Shown: positions 1 to 8,042 of the stretch, piece by piece | How the letters are laid out: every line of letters begins with the position of its first letter | How positions within the stretch are numbered: position 1 is the stretch's first letter | Assembly: GCA_964601225.1 (NCBI GenBank) | Contig: CAZRMM010000010.1 | Location: forward strand, 1 to 53,114 | DNA from: CAYRGC01 sp964601225 | GTDB lineage: Bacteria; Patescibacteriota; Gracilibacteria; Peribacterales; Peribacteraceae | Direction: 5' to 3' | Length of the DNA: 53,114 nucleotides | Position numbers and translations under genes: made by a program | The notes under the pieces: model-generated | Told to the model about the DNA's origin: nothing | Databases searched by the model: none | What the model saw: only the letters and a program-made list of their open reading frames with translations

Positions 1-1120
1 AGCGGCCGAGGATCCCGTCGACCGCGTCGCACACGCGCTCGATCTGCTCCGGCGTGATCGCGAGACCGGACGGCAGGTAGAGCCCCCGCTCCGCGATGCG
101 TTCGGAAATCGGGAAGCGATCCTTTCCGGAGACGTACGGCTTCAGCGCCGGCTGCGCGGCCGACGACGGGAAGAATTCGCGGGTGTCGATGCCGCGTTCC
201 TTGAGGGCGGCGCGGAAAGCAGAGCGACTCATCGGGAACGCGTCCTCGAGCAGCACGGAATACATCCAGTAGACGTTGCGGACGCCGGGCTTCGTGATCG
301 GGAGGCGGAGCCCCGGGATGCCCGCGAGGCGCTTGCCGTAGGCCGCGGCCATGGCGTCCTTCTTCGTGAGGTACTCGTCGATATGCCGAAGCTCCCCGAG
401 CCCGAGCGCCGCTTGCAGGTTCGTCATGCGGTAGTTGAACCCCACCTCGTCGTGCCAGAAGCGCTTCTTCTCGCTGTGGGCGAGGTCCTTGAGGCGCCGG
501 GCGCGGTCCGCGAGCGCCGCGTCGTCCGTGACGACCATGCCCCCCTCCCCCGTCGTGAGGATCTTGTTGCCGTAGAAGCTGAAACAGTTGAGATCGCCGA
601 ACGATCCGCACTTCTTCCCGCGATAGAGGCCGCCGTGCGCCTCCGCCGCGTCCTCGACGATCCGAAGCCCGTGCTTCGCGGCAATCGACGCGACGGCGTC
701 CATATCCGCTGCGTGCCCGTAGATGTGCACGGGCATGACGGCTTTGGTCCTCTGCGTGATCTTCGCCTCGATGAGTGCCGGGTCGATGCAGTACGTCTCG
801 GGATCGACGTCGACGAAGACAGGCGTCGCACCCGTGTAGAGGATCGCAAAGACCGACGCGATCATCGTGAAATCCGGCACGATCACCTCGTCTCCGGCGC
901 CGATGCCAAGCGTATGGAGCGCGAGATGCAGGGCCGTGGTGCCGCTCGTCGTGGTGATCGCGTGCTTGACGCCGACGAAACGGGCGAACTCCTCCTCGAA
1001 GGCCGTGATGCACGGGCCGGCCGAGGACACCCATCCGGTCTCGAGCGCCTCGGTCACGAGACGTTTGCTCTCGTCGGAGATGACGGGCGCGTTGACGGGA
1101 ATGGGAGCGTTCGGAGTCAT
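1..1120 (-). CDS. DegT/DnrJ/EryC1-family sugar aminotransferase (3' end cut by window edge)
   Basis: PLP-dependent aminotransferase of the kind that aminates nucleotide-linked keto-sugars for surface glycans. The reading frame runs from an ATG at 1120 to the window edge without a stop. About 373 residues are visible, and the edge motif LPSGLAITPEQI is typical of the family's last helix, so only a few residues are missing. Visible hallmarks are TTSGTTALHLAL near residue 60, EDAAEAHGG (about 156-164) and the PLP lysine K186 in FYGNKILTTGEGG. The start has TAGGAT six bases upstream, fitting a leaderless mRNA. It sits with a cupin gene and glycosyltransferases, which fits a role in making an amino-sugar for the polysaccharide. 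Substrate (perosamine-type or other) cannot be told. Confidence 0.9.
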   Translation of the reverse strand, partial: MTPNAPIPVNAPVISDESKRLVTEALETGWVSSAGPCITAFEEEFARFVGVKHAITTTSGTTALHLALHTLGIGAGDEVIVPDFTMIASVFAILYTGATPVFVDVDPETYCIDPALIEAKITQRTKAVMPVHIYGHAADMDAVASIAAKHGLRIVEDAAEAHGGLYRGKKCGSFGDLNCFSFYGNKILTTGEGGMVVTDDAALADRARRLKDLAHSEKKRFWHDEVGFNYRMTNLQAALGLGELRHIDEYLTKKDAMAAAYGKRLAGIPGLRLPITKPGVRNVYWMYSVLLEDAFPMSRSAFRAALKERGIDTREFFPSSAAQPALKPYVSGKDRFPISERIAERGLYLPSGLAITPEQIERVCDAVDGILGR

Positions 1121-1157
1121 GAAAGGATCCTACGGACAAAAGCGCGCTCGGGAAACC

Positions 1158-1580
1158 TCAGTACCCCTTGGCCCCCGGATCGCGGAAGATCTTCGCCTTG
1201 GCATCGCCGGGATACGGCCCCTGCTTCACCTCGATCAGACGCGTGGGCTCGAGCATCGTGAGTCCGTGCCCGCCGCGGTAGGAAATGAAGAAATCCCCGG
1301 CGGAGACGACGTCGGATCCGATCGGATTCCACGCCTCGTCGAAGATCTCGATCTCCATCTTTCCCCTCTCCACGTAGATGAACTCGCTCATGTGCGCGTT
1401 TTGACGCGGATGGACGGGATGCGCGTGCACGGGAACGACGTGGCCCTTGGGCCGCTCGATGACGCCGAACTGGAATTCGTCCTCCGTTCGGGAAAGGAAA
1501 CGCGGCTTTGGGGCCTCGATGGCATGGAAGAAACTCGCGTAGCGGACGCCGTCCTTCTCAATATGCTTGATGGACTCCAT
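1158..1580 (-). CDS. Small cupin-domain protein
   Basis: 140-aa single-domain cupin. The likely metal ligands H52, H54, E67 and H105 lie in VHAHP, SEFIYVERG and RGGHGL, the two cupin motifs in order. Cupins in polysaccharide clusters are often sugar epimerases/isomerases or of unknown binding function; no specific reaction can be assigned here. The frame is open further upstream, but ATG at 1580 is chosen because TATTCT lies exactly six bases before it and the cupin-like sequence begins there. It lies between the DegT gene and a glycosyltransferase on the same strand, with its own putative promoter. Confidence 0.8.
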   Translation of the reverse strand: MESIKHIEKDGVRYASFFHAIEAPKPRFLSRTEDEFQFGVIERPKGHVVPVHAHPVHPRQNAHMSEFIYVERGKMEIEIFDEAWNPIGSDVVSAGDFFISYRGGHGLTMLEPTRLIEVKQGPYPGDAKAKIFRDPGAKGY

Positions 1581-1599
1581 GCACCCAGAATACACGATT

Positions 1600-2784
1600 T
1601 TACTCTTTCTTTCCCTTCTTCGCCGGCTTCGCGAGCGCAACGATGCGCTCCATGCGACGCACCCAGGCGAATCTCTGCATCGACCGACGCGCATGCTCGC
1701 TGCGACCGATTGCTTCCTCGGGACGATCGATGACGTCCGTAACGGCGTCCGCGAGCGAGCGGACGTTGCCCGGTTCGTAGAAAACCACCATGTCCTCGTC
1801 GGCGATGTCGCGGACGGGGGGAATCTCCGCGCAGACCGTGGGACGCCCCGCCGCGAGATACTCGAGGAGCTTCAAGGGTGAGGTATCGCGGCGAAAAAAC
1901 GGATGGTCCGACTTCGGCGCAGGGTAAACGCACACGTCGATCGCAGCGAGAGCGGAAGGTACCGAGGCCGCGGGAATCGGCTCGTGGAAAGCAAAATCCT
2001 TGTCGGTGAGACCGAGGCGTCTTGCCTCCGCGCGGTAGCGGTCGAGCCAGATTTTGGGGCCGCCGACGATCCACCCCGCAACCGCTTGGCCGCGCTTCTT
2101 GAGCTCGGCAACGGCGGCGAGGAGTTCACCCGCCCCCTTCTCCAGCGTGTCATGGGTCACGAGAGAACCGACGTACCCCACGATCGTGCGACCATGCGGA
2201 AGCTTCCAATGCTTCGCGGCGGCAATGGGCTCGGGGAGCGCCGCGAAGCGTTCCGTATTCACGCCGTCGGGCTCCACGGTGACGCGCCGCTTGTCCACGC
2301 CGAGCGACAAAAGTTCGTCGCGCATGGGCGTCGTGAGGCACACCACGAGCGCGCAACGGTCGCACAACTCCTTGAATCCCTTGCGACGACGCGGAATGGT
2401 ATGAAGTTCCAAGACGACGGGGACACCCGTCTCGAGCAGCGCGGGGAGAACGGCCGCGGACCGGGCGTAGAGCAGATCGGGGGGCACCTTCGCCAAGTGC
2501 CTGCGGAGCGCGCGACGGTAGAAATGCATGCTCAACGCGAAGGCGAAGACTTCGGGAACGAAACGGGAGCCGAGCGCATCGAATTGACGCAGGTTCGTCA
2601 CATGGAAAGACTCCTTGAGTCCGTAGTACGCCGCGGCGGTCTGCCGGACGTCGTTGCGAACGGTGGGAGCGAGGAGCGTTACCTCGTGTCCGATCGCCGC
2701 GAGAGCGTCGCAGACTTGGGCGATCTGGTACCCGTGCGCCTTCTCGGTCGGGAACCGAGTCTGCGTGACGTACGTGATCCGCAT
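1600..2784 (-). CDS. Glycosyltransferase family 4 (GT-B fold)
   Basis: 394-aa retaining glycosyltransferase, GT4-like. The N-terminal half opens with MRITYVTQTRFPTEKAHGYQ, a Rossmann strand with an acceptor-side loop. The C-terminal donor half has GYVGSL at about 205-210, a PDGVN turn and the typical SPLKLLEYLAAGRPTV stretch with the nucleotide-sugar-binding glutamate. The C-terminus is lysine-rich (AKPAKKGKKE). Predicted cytoplasmic or membrane-peripheral, transferring a sugar from a nucleotide donor to a lipid-linked acceptor; sugar unknown. Start ATG 2784 has TAGAAT-N6 upstream. It is divergent from the next glycosyltransferase with only 49 bp between start codons. Confidence 0.9.
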   Translation of the reverse strand: MRITYVTQTRFPTEKAHGYQIAQVCDALAAIGHEVTLLAPTVRNDVRQTAAAYYGLKESFHVTNLRQFDALGSRFVPEVFAFALSMHFYRRALRRHLAKVPPDLLYARSAAVLPALLETGVPVVLELHTIPRRRKGFKELCDRCALVVCLTTPMRDELLSLGVDKRRVTVEPDGVNTERFAALPEPIAAAKHWKLPHGRTIVGYVGSLVTHDTLEKGAGELLAAVAELKKRGQAVAGWIVGGPKIWLDRYRAEARRLGLTDKDFAFHEPIPAASVPSALAAIDVCVYPAPKSDHPFFRRDTSPLKLLEYLAAGRPTVCAEIPPVRDIADEDMVVFYEPGNVRSLADAVTDVIDRPEEAIGRSEHARRSMQRFAWVRRMERIVALAKPAKKGKKE

Positions 2785-2833
2785 GCCCGCATTCTAGCGG
2801 GTGACCCGATCCGGTGTGGAGTACACTTCCCGC
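2785..2833. promoter_or_regulatory. Compact divergent promoter with two leaderless -10 boxes
   Basis: The 49 bp between two divergent glycosyltransferase starts carries a -10-like box for each direction: TAGAAT six bases before the ATG at 2784 on the minus strand and TACACT six bases before the GTG at 2834 on the plus strand. Neither gene has room for a leader. Clear -35 boxes were not recognised. Confidence 0.6.
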
Positions 2834-3931
2834 GTGTCTGGAAAGACAGTCGTCGCTTTCGGCTATTTCGAGCTCGGCGGAGGCCGCTATTGGACCATTC
2901 AAACCGGACTCGAAGCGCACGGATTTCGGATAATTCATTGCCATACCACCGTCCGGGGCTTCGTGCCCAAGTGTCGCGACCTGCTGCGACGTTGGAAGGA
3001 GATCTCGGCGGAAGCGGACGTGGTCTACGTGCCCTTTATGGGACACTGGATCCTGCCGTTCGCGTGGCTCCTTGCCCGGCAACGACGGATTCCCGTGGTC
3101 TTCGACCTCTTCCTCTCTCTCTACGACAGCGACGTTCACGACCGCGGCATTCTCAATCCGTGGCAGCCGAAGGCGTGGATGCTCTGGATCCTCGACTGGC
3201 TGGGCTGCCGCCTGTGCGACGTGGCCCTCATCGATACCCAGGAATACGCGCAGTACTTCGTGAAGACCTACCGCGCCGATCCCCGGAAAATCCTGCCCCT
3301 GCCCATCGGCTGCCGAACCGACCTCTTCGTGCCGCGTGCGCGCGCTGCGGAGAATCCCGTCTTCACCGTGGAATTCCACGGCACCTTCATCCCGCTCCAA
3401 GGCATCGATACCGTGCTCGCGGCTGCGAAGATCCTCGAAGACCGCGGCGAGAAAACGCGTTTTGTCATGATCGGCAAGGGCCAGACGTATGACGCCATGC
3501 GAAAACTTGCGGAGAGCCTCGGCCTGCGTTCGACGGAATTCACCGGGCTGATCCCGATGGAGGAAGTGGCCGGACGTGTGAGCGACGCCGACGTCTGCCT
3601 GGGAATCTTCGGCACCACGGACAAGGCCCTGCGAGTGATTCCGCACAAGGCATACGAAGTCCTCAACGCCGGGCGCCCGCTCATTACGTCCCGATCGGCA
3701 GCCTCCTCCCGAATGCTCCGGGACGGCGTGGACGCGCTCCTGACGGAGCCGGGCAACCCGACGGAACTCGCCGAGGCGATCCTCCGTCTCAAGCGCGATC
3801 CGGCGCTGCGGTCGGCGCTCGGCGAGGAGGGTCGTGGCTTGGCGCTGAGGAAGTTTCAGCCCCGCGAGATCGTCGGACCGCTCGTGGACTGGCTCGGGGG
3901 CGTCACATCCGGGAAAAATCCTGTACCATGA
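2834..3931 (+). CDS. Glycosyltransferase family 4
   Basis: 365-aa GT4-like glycosyltransferase. Visible are an N-terminal Rossmann strand (VVAFGYFELGGGRYW), an acceptor-domain core, VEFHGTFIPLQGIDTVL starting the donor domain, and IPHKAYEVLNAGRPLITS, the conserved donor-binding loop with its glutamate. A longer reading frame begins with GTG at 2801, but GTG 2834 is preferred because TACACT lies six bases before it. It begins a plus-strand run with an epimerase, a GtrA protein and a GT2 enzyme (gaps of 7, 6 and 45 bp), so these probably act on the same glycan. Confidence 0.88.
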   Translation: MSGKTVVAFGYFELGGGRYWTIQTGLEAHGFRIIHCHTTVRGFVPKCRDLLRRWKEISAEADVVYVPFMGHWILPFAWLLARQRRIPVVFDLFLSLYDSDVHDRGILNPWQPKAWMLWILDWLGCRLCDVALIDTQEYAQYFVKTYRADPRKILPLPIGCRTDLFVPRARAAENPVFTVEFHGTFIPLQGIDTVLAAAKILEDRGEKTRFVMIGKGQTYDAMRKLAESLGLRSTEFTGLIPMEEVAGRVSDADVCLGIFGTTDKALRVIPHKAYEVLNAGRPLITSRSAASSRMLRDGVDALLTEPGNPTELAEAILRLKRDPALRSALGEEGRGLALRKFQPREIVGPLVDWLGGVTSGKNPVP

Positions 3932-3938
3932 CCCGGCC

Positions 3939-4949
3939 ATGGCCAAGAAGGTCTTCATCACCGGCATCGCCGGCTTCCTCGGAAGCCACATCGCCGACGC
4001 GTGCCTGAAGAAGGGCTACGAAGTCGTGGGCTGCGACAATTTGATCGGCGGGTACCTCGATAACGTTCCGGACGGCGTCGATTTTCACCAGTACGACTGC
4101 AAGTACCTGAATTCGATGAAGAAGATCATGCAGGGGGTGGACACGGTTTACCACTGCGCGGCGACGGCGTACGAGGGTCTCAGCGTCTTTGCGCCGCACC
4201 TGGTCACGCAAAACACGTACCAGATCTCGATCTCGGTGATGACCGCAGCCATCAGCGCGGGCGTGCGCCGCTTCGTCTACTGCTCCAGCATGGCGCGCTA
4301 CGGCACCCAAGATCGCGTTCCTTTTACCGAGGACATGGTCTGCAAGCCGCAGGATCCGTACGGCATCGCGAAACTCGCGGGGGAATGGACGCTGCAAAAC
4401 CTCGCCGAAGTGCACGGCATGGAATATGTGATCGCGGTCCCCCACAACATCATCGGACCGCGCCAAAAGTACGACGACCCGTATCGCAACGTGGCAAGCA
4501 TCATGATCAACTTGATGCTCCAGGGCCGCCAGCCGATCATTTATGGCGACGGAATGCAGAAGCGCTGTTTTAGTTTCGTGCAGGACGATATTCAGGTGCT
4601 GGAGAAATTGATGACCGAGTCGAACGTCGTCGGGGAGATCATCAACATCGGCCCCGACGAGGAGTTCGTGACGATCAACGAGCTTGCGGAGACCATCGCC
4701 GACATCCTCCACTTCAAACTCGATCCGGTCTACGTGCCCGGTCGCCCGCAGGAGGTAAAACTCGCCACCTGCTCGGCAGACAAAGCTCGCCGACTCCTCA
4801 GCTATAAAACCGGCTACACGCTCCGGCGCGGCCTCGAAGAGATGGCCCAGTGGATCGAAAAGCGCGGCACGAAGAAATTCCGCTACACCTTCGATATCGA
4901 GATCGTGAACGACAAGACGCCCAAGACGTGGACCAAGAAGATGTTCTAA
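3939..4949 (+). CDS. NAD-dependent epimerase/dehydratase (extended SDR)
   Basis: 336-aa extended short-chain dehydrogenase of the nucleotide-sugar epimerase/dehydratase type. The NAD motif GIAGFLGSH is at residues 9-17, the catalytic serine region at YCSSMARYG and the YxxxK pair at YGIAKLAG. The substrate domain has NIIGPRQKYDDPYRNV, as in UDP-sugar 4-epimerases. The reaction is probably epimerisation or dehydration of an NDP-sugar for the surrounding polysaccharide genes; exact substrate not determinable. It starts 7 bp after the preceding glycosyltransferase stop. TACCAT lies nine bases before the ATG, so it may also have its own promoter. Confidence 0.9.
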   Translation: MAKKVFITGIAGFLGSHIADACLKKGYEVVGCDNLIGGYLDNVPDGVDFHQYDCKYLNSMKKIMQGVDTVYHCAATAYEGLSVFAPHLVTQNTYQISISVMTAAISAGVRRFVYCSSMARYGTQDRVPFTEDMVCKPQDPYGIAKLAGEWTLQNLAEVHGMEYVIAVPHNIIGPRQKYDDPYRNVASIMINLMLQGRQPIIYGDGMQKRCFSFVQDDIQVLEKLMTESNVVGEIINIGPDEEFVTINELAETIADILHFKLDPVYVPGRPQEVKLATCSADKARRLLSYKTGYTLRRGLEEMAQWIEKRGTKKFRYTFDIEIVNDKTPKTWTKKMF

Positions 4950-4955
4950 CGCCGC

Positions 4956-5354
4956 ATGCTCAAGAAAGCCTACCGCCGGCTCCGTCCGCATGCGCCGCAG
5001 TTCGGCCGCTATCTTCTCAGCGGCGGCAGTGCCGCGTTCACGGAACTTGTCAGCTTCCAGCTCTTGCGCCTTGCGCAGGTACCGCTCCGACCTTCTGCTC
5101 TTCTGAGCTCGTTTATCGGTACCGCCGCAGCGTTCTTCCTCCACCGCATTTTCGTCTTCCGCTCGAAAAATGCCGTCCTTGGCCAAACGGTTCGCTTCGT
5201 GATCTTGCAGACCTTCAATGCGGTCGCGCAAATGGAGATCGTTTATGTGCTCGTCCATACGCTCACCGCGCCCGAATGGCTCGCCAAAGTCCTCGGCATC
5301 GGCTGCACCGTGGCATGGAATTTCTTCCTGTATAAGATCTTCGTCTATCGCTAA
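4956..5354 (+). CDS. GtrA-like integral membrane protein
   Basis: 132-aa protein with four predicted membrane helices (about residues 16-36, 44-66, 77-99, 107-128) and the GtrA-family signatures RYLLSGGSAAFTE, FFLHRIFVFR and WNFFLYKIFVYR. GtrA proteins are thought to move or present polyprenyl-phosphate-linked sugars across the membrane for glycan modification. It starts 6 bp after the epimerase stop, with no promoter box or Shine-Dalgarno sequence, so it is likely read from the upstream operon transcript. The adjacent GT2 gene supports a flippase-plus-transferase pairing. Confidence 0.85.
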   Translation: MLKKAYRRLRPHAPQFGRYLLSGGSAAFTELVSFQLLRLAQVPLRPSALLSSFIGTAAAFFLHRIFVFRSKNAVLGQTVRFVILQTFNAVAQMEIVYVLVHTLTAPEWLAKVLGIGCTVAWNFFLYKIFVYR

Positions 5355-5399
5355 GCCGATGGTGGAAGGATCAAAAGGAGACCTGATATCATCGTTCCC

Positions 5400-6221
5400 A
5401 TGGCCCTGAACGCGTCCCCGGCAGGCATCCCTCTCAGCGTCCACGTGCTGACGTTCAATTCGGGTACCACGCTCGCGAAGGCTCTCCAGAGTGCAGGACC
5501 GGTCGCAGAAATCATCGTGATGGACGGCGGCAGTAACGACGACACCCTGGGCATCGCCCAGCGCTTCGGCGCACGCGTGCTCCCCCAGAGGGACGGGATC
5601 GAGGGGCCAATCACGGATTTCGCGGCTGTCCGAAACCGCGCCCTCCTGGCTTCCACGCAACCGTGGATCCTTACGCTCGACAGCGACGAGATGCTCAGTC
5701 CCGCACTTCGGGAAGAGATCGCTCAAATCGCCCGCACGAGCAAGATTCCCTCGGCGTTCCTCGTGTCGCGGAAATACCTGACGGAAGATGGCGAGATCGT
5801 TGATCATGCGAGTTCGTATCCCGATGAGCGGATCTACTTCTTCCATCACGCGGCGGTCACGCGCTGGGTTCGCCCGGTCCGGGAGCGGGTGGAGCTGCTT
5901 CCGGGCGTCCTGCTCCGACGCCTGCAATCCCCCTGCCTGGCGCCGCTGCCGACGCCCGAGGAATTCCGGCGGCGCAACGAGCGATTCATCCGGATCGAAG
6001 TAGCGGGCTCGCGCAACGACCGTTGGATCCGCTGGCTGACGCGTCGTGTGTTCCCGTGCGTCCGTGCCATGCTCGTCGCGAGCATACGTCTCGCGAAAAT
6101 CTGGATCTGGCCGCGCGAGGGCAAGCGCCTCCCGTGGGAGCACGAGAAGCAACTGTTCTGGTATCAGTGGCGACTGATTGCGGAAACGTGTCCTGCGAAG
6201 AAGAAGACGATGCCGACGTAA
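5400..6221 (+). CDS. Glycosyltransferase family 2 (WaaE/KdtX-like)
   Basis: 273-aa inverting GT-A-fold transferase. Motifs are VHVLTFNSGTTL (start of the nucleotide-binding fold), VMDGGSNDDT, and LDSDEMLS with the DxD metal-binding motif. Residues FIRIEVAGSRNDRWIRW and the basic/aromatic C-terminus resemble membrane-associated GT2 enzymes that modify lipopolysaccharide core. TATCAT lies seven bases before the ATG at 5400, so it may be transcribed separately as well as from the upstream genes. The donor sugar is unknown. Confidence 0.85.
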   Translation: MALNASPAGIPLSVHVLTFNSGTTLAKALQSAGPVAEIIVMDGGSNDDTLGIAQRFGARVLPQRDGIEGPITDFAAVRNRALLASTQPWILTLDSDEMLSPALREEIAQIARTSKIPSAFLVSRKYLTEDGEIVDHASSYPDERIYFFHHAAVTRWVRPVRERVELLPGVLLRRLQSPCLAPLPTPEEFRRRNERFIRIEVAGSRNDRWIRWLTRRVFPCVRAMLVASIRLAKIWIWPREGKRLPWEHEKQLFWYQWRLIAETCPAKKKTMPT

Positions 6222-6327
6222 AGATCTTCGGTTTCAGCTTTGGGGGAAGAATCTCTCCGATCTCGCAAGCCCGACGAAAACCCCTCACCCGAAACCTCCG
6301 AGCTCTTTCTTCCGCTACCATTCCCCC

Positions 6328-7353
6328 GTGCGCAACTACCACCAGCTCCTGCCGTACGTCTTCCGCCGCTTCAGCGTGCTTTCGGCTCGACGGACCCTGC
6401 TGCCCACGCTGGAATACTACGCGCGCCGTCCCGCGCTCCCGGCGTCGGAGAAGCCGGCGCTCTTCACGATGAACATTCTCCCGCCGATGATGACCGTCTG
6501 GCACCATCTGGCGCGGAAATCCCTCGGAGACGCGGTGGATATCGTCATCTTCGACTGCTCGGGTCGGCTCGATCCTGCCATGCTTCCGGGAGCTCGTGTG
6601 CAAAAATTCCTCAACTTCTACGCGGCAACGAAATGCGACGAATTCCTCTATCACGTCGCGCGAAATCGCCGTATTGGCTGGCTTTGCGACGACGACGTTT
6701 TCTTCGCCGGACCGCGCGCTCTCAAGGTCCTCGCGCGGGAACTCTCCGTTCCCGGGACGGCAAGCGTCAGCTTCCGCCCTCGCGGATGGTGGTATTTTGA
6801 TTTTGACGGCAAGCAATATGAGGCCAGTTCAAGCTATTGCATCGCATATGATCGTTCGATCTTTTGCGAAAAAGAAAAACTCTCTCTTGCGCCGGCAAAC
6901 GGCAATACGCATCCGACGAGAAACGGAAAAGGCGTGCGCCGGTACGACACGGGTGACCTCAGCAACGAGAAACTGCTACGGCGGGGATACCGTTGCGCGA
7001 TTGTCGATGAGGAGGAGCAAAAACATTGCATCCTGCCCTTCACGGGCGTCAGCGGAGCGGTGATGCTCCTGAATTATTTCAGGAGACCCGAGGAGGTCGC
7101 GGAGTATTTTCTCTCCCCTGACCCGAAACGGTGGGGCGGAAGCGTCCTATATGGAGTCTTTGCGGCAATGCTCGCGGTCGCAACCGTGCAGGAGTGCCAT
7201 GAGCGCATTACCGGAAAGCCCCATCCGCTCCCCGCCCTCCCGACGCGGTCGGTTCTCGAAGACATTCGGAAAAAACGGGAGCCGTATCTGCGCGCCGATC
7301 AATCGTTCGCCTGGGTGGATGAGGTCAGCGAACGGCTCCGGGCGGCTCTCTGA
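6328..7353 (+). CDS. Unassigned glycosyltransferase-like protein with DDD motif
   Basis: 341-aa protein I cannot place in a named family. It has a central GWLCDDDVFFAGP segment that looks like the DxD metal/nucleotide-sugar site of GT-A enzymes, preceded by a short alpha/beta region (VDIVIFDCSG, VQKFLNFYAATKCDEFL) and followed by an aromatic RPRGWWYFDF stretch. The start is GTG 6328, with TACCAT six bases upstream; a longer open frame exists but is rich in arginine and not protein-like. Position inside the glycan cluster supports a glycosyltransferase role. Its 3' end overlaps the convergent gene at 7325-8023 by 29 bp. Confidence 0.6.
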   Translation: MRNYHQLLPYVFRRFSVLSARRTLLPTLEYYARRPALPASEKPALFTMNILPPMMTVWHHLARKSLGDAVDIVIFDCSGRLDPAMLPGARVQKFLNFYAATKCDEFLYHVARNRRIGWLCDDDVFFAGPRALKVLARELSVPGTASVSFRPRGWWYFDFDGKQYEASSSYCIAYDRSIFCEKEKLSLAPANGNTHPTRNGKGVRRYDTGDLSNEKLLRRGYRCAIVDEEEQKHCILPFTGVSGAVMLLNYFRRPEEVAEYFLSPDPKRWGGSVLYGVFAAMLAVATVQECHERITGKPHPLPALPTRSVLEDIRKKREPYLRADQSFAWVDEVSERLRAAL

Positions 7354-8023
7354 ACCGCAGTCGCACGAAAACCCCTACCCATCGGAACCAATCTTTCCAG
7401 CCGATCTTCTTACCCTCGGCAACCGAGCGGGGTGTATACCGCACCGGATACTCAACGATCGGAATGCCCAGACGCACCAGTTGGGCGGTTAGTTCGGGAT
7501 CGAAACGAAAATCGTCCTCGACGAGATGAAGACGACGGAGAACGTCCGATCGAATCATCTTGTAGCAGCAAGGCTGATCGGTAAGCCGCGTGCCGTAAAG
7601 AGCGTTGCAAATCCAGGTGAGGATCGTCCCGCCGACGAAAAACGTGAGATGCACGTACTGCCGCTGTTTCACGAGCCGTCTCGATCCGAATACCGCGGGC
7701 AAATTCCTCTCTTCCGCAAATGCGAGCAGACGCGGAATATCGGCTGGATCATATTCGAGATCCGCATCTTGTATCACCACGTAATGACCCTGCGCGAAAC
7801 CGTAACCGATTCTCACCGCGGATCCTTTCCCCCCGTTTTCTTTCCTCCGCACCGTGTCCTCGGGGCGCGCGTGTTGTTGTATGAGCGAAAATGACGAATC
7901 CGTTGAGCCGTCATCCACGATGATGATTTGCGCAAAAGGACACGCGGCATGCACGCGACGGAGCAATTCAGGAAGAGTCCGCTCCTCGTTATACGCCGGT
8001 ATGACTATGCTGAGCCTCTCCAC
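7325..8023 (-). CDS. Glycosyltransferase family 2 (dolichyl-phosphate-mannose-synthase-like)
   Basis: 232-aa GT2 enzyme. SIVIPAYNEERTLPELL at the N-terminus, IIVDDGSTDSS, RKENGGKGSAVRIGY and IQDADLEYDP (DxD metal site) match polyprenyl-phosphate mannosyl/glucosyltransferases, which charge the lipid carrier. No C-terminal membrane helices are present, so it is the short soluble or peripheral type. GTG 8023 is chosen because TACCCT is seven bases upstream and homology begins there; the longer frame's extra N-terminus overlaps the upstream gene and is not family-like. It lies 19 bp downstream of the next glycosyltransferase. Confidence 0.85.
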   Translation of the reverse strand: MERLSIVIPAYNEERTLPELLRRVHAACPFAQIIIVDDGSTDSSFSLIQQHARPEDTVRRKENGGKGSAVRIGYGFAQGHYVVIQDADLEYDPADIPRLLAFAEERNLPAVFGSRRLVKQRQYVHLTFFVGGTILTWICNALYGTRLTDQPCCYKMIRSDVLRRLHLVEDDFRFDPELTAQLVRLGIPIVEYPVRYTPRSVAEGKKIGWKDWFRWVGVFVRLRFREPPGAVR

Positions 8024-8042
8024 CCCCGAGAGGGTACAGCAG

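Noticed and set aside
383..1733. Long plus-strand open frames opposite the DegT and cupin genes
   Set aside because: They mirror conserved minus-strand genes, are rich in arginine, and show no family motifs.
2150..6152. Very long minus-strand open frames opposite the glycosyltransferase, epimerase, GtrA and GT2 genes
   Set aside because: GC-rich codon shadow; plus-strand frames have clear catalytic motifs and start signals.
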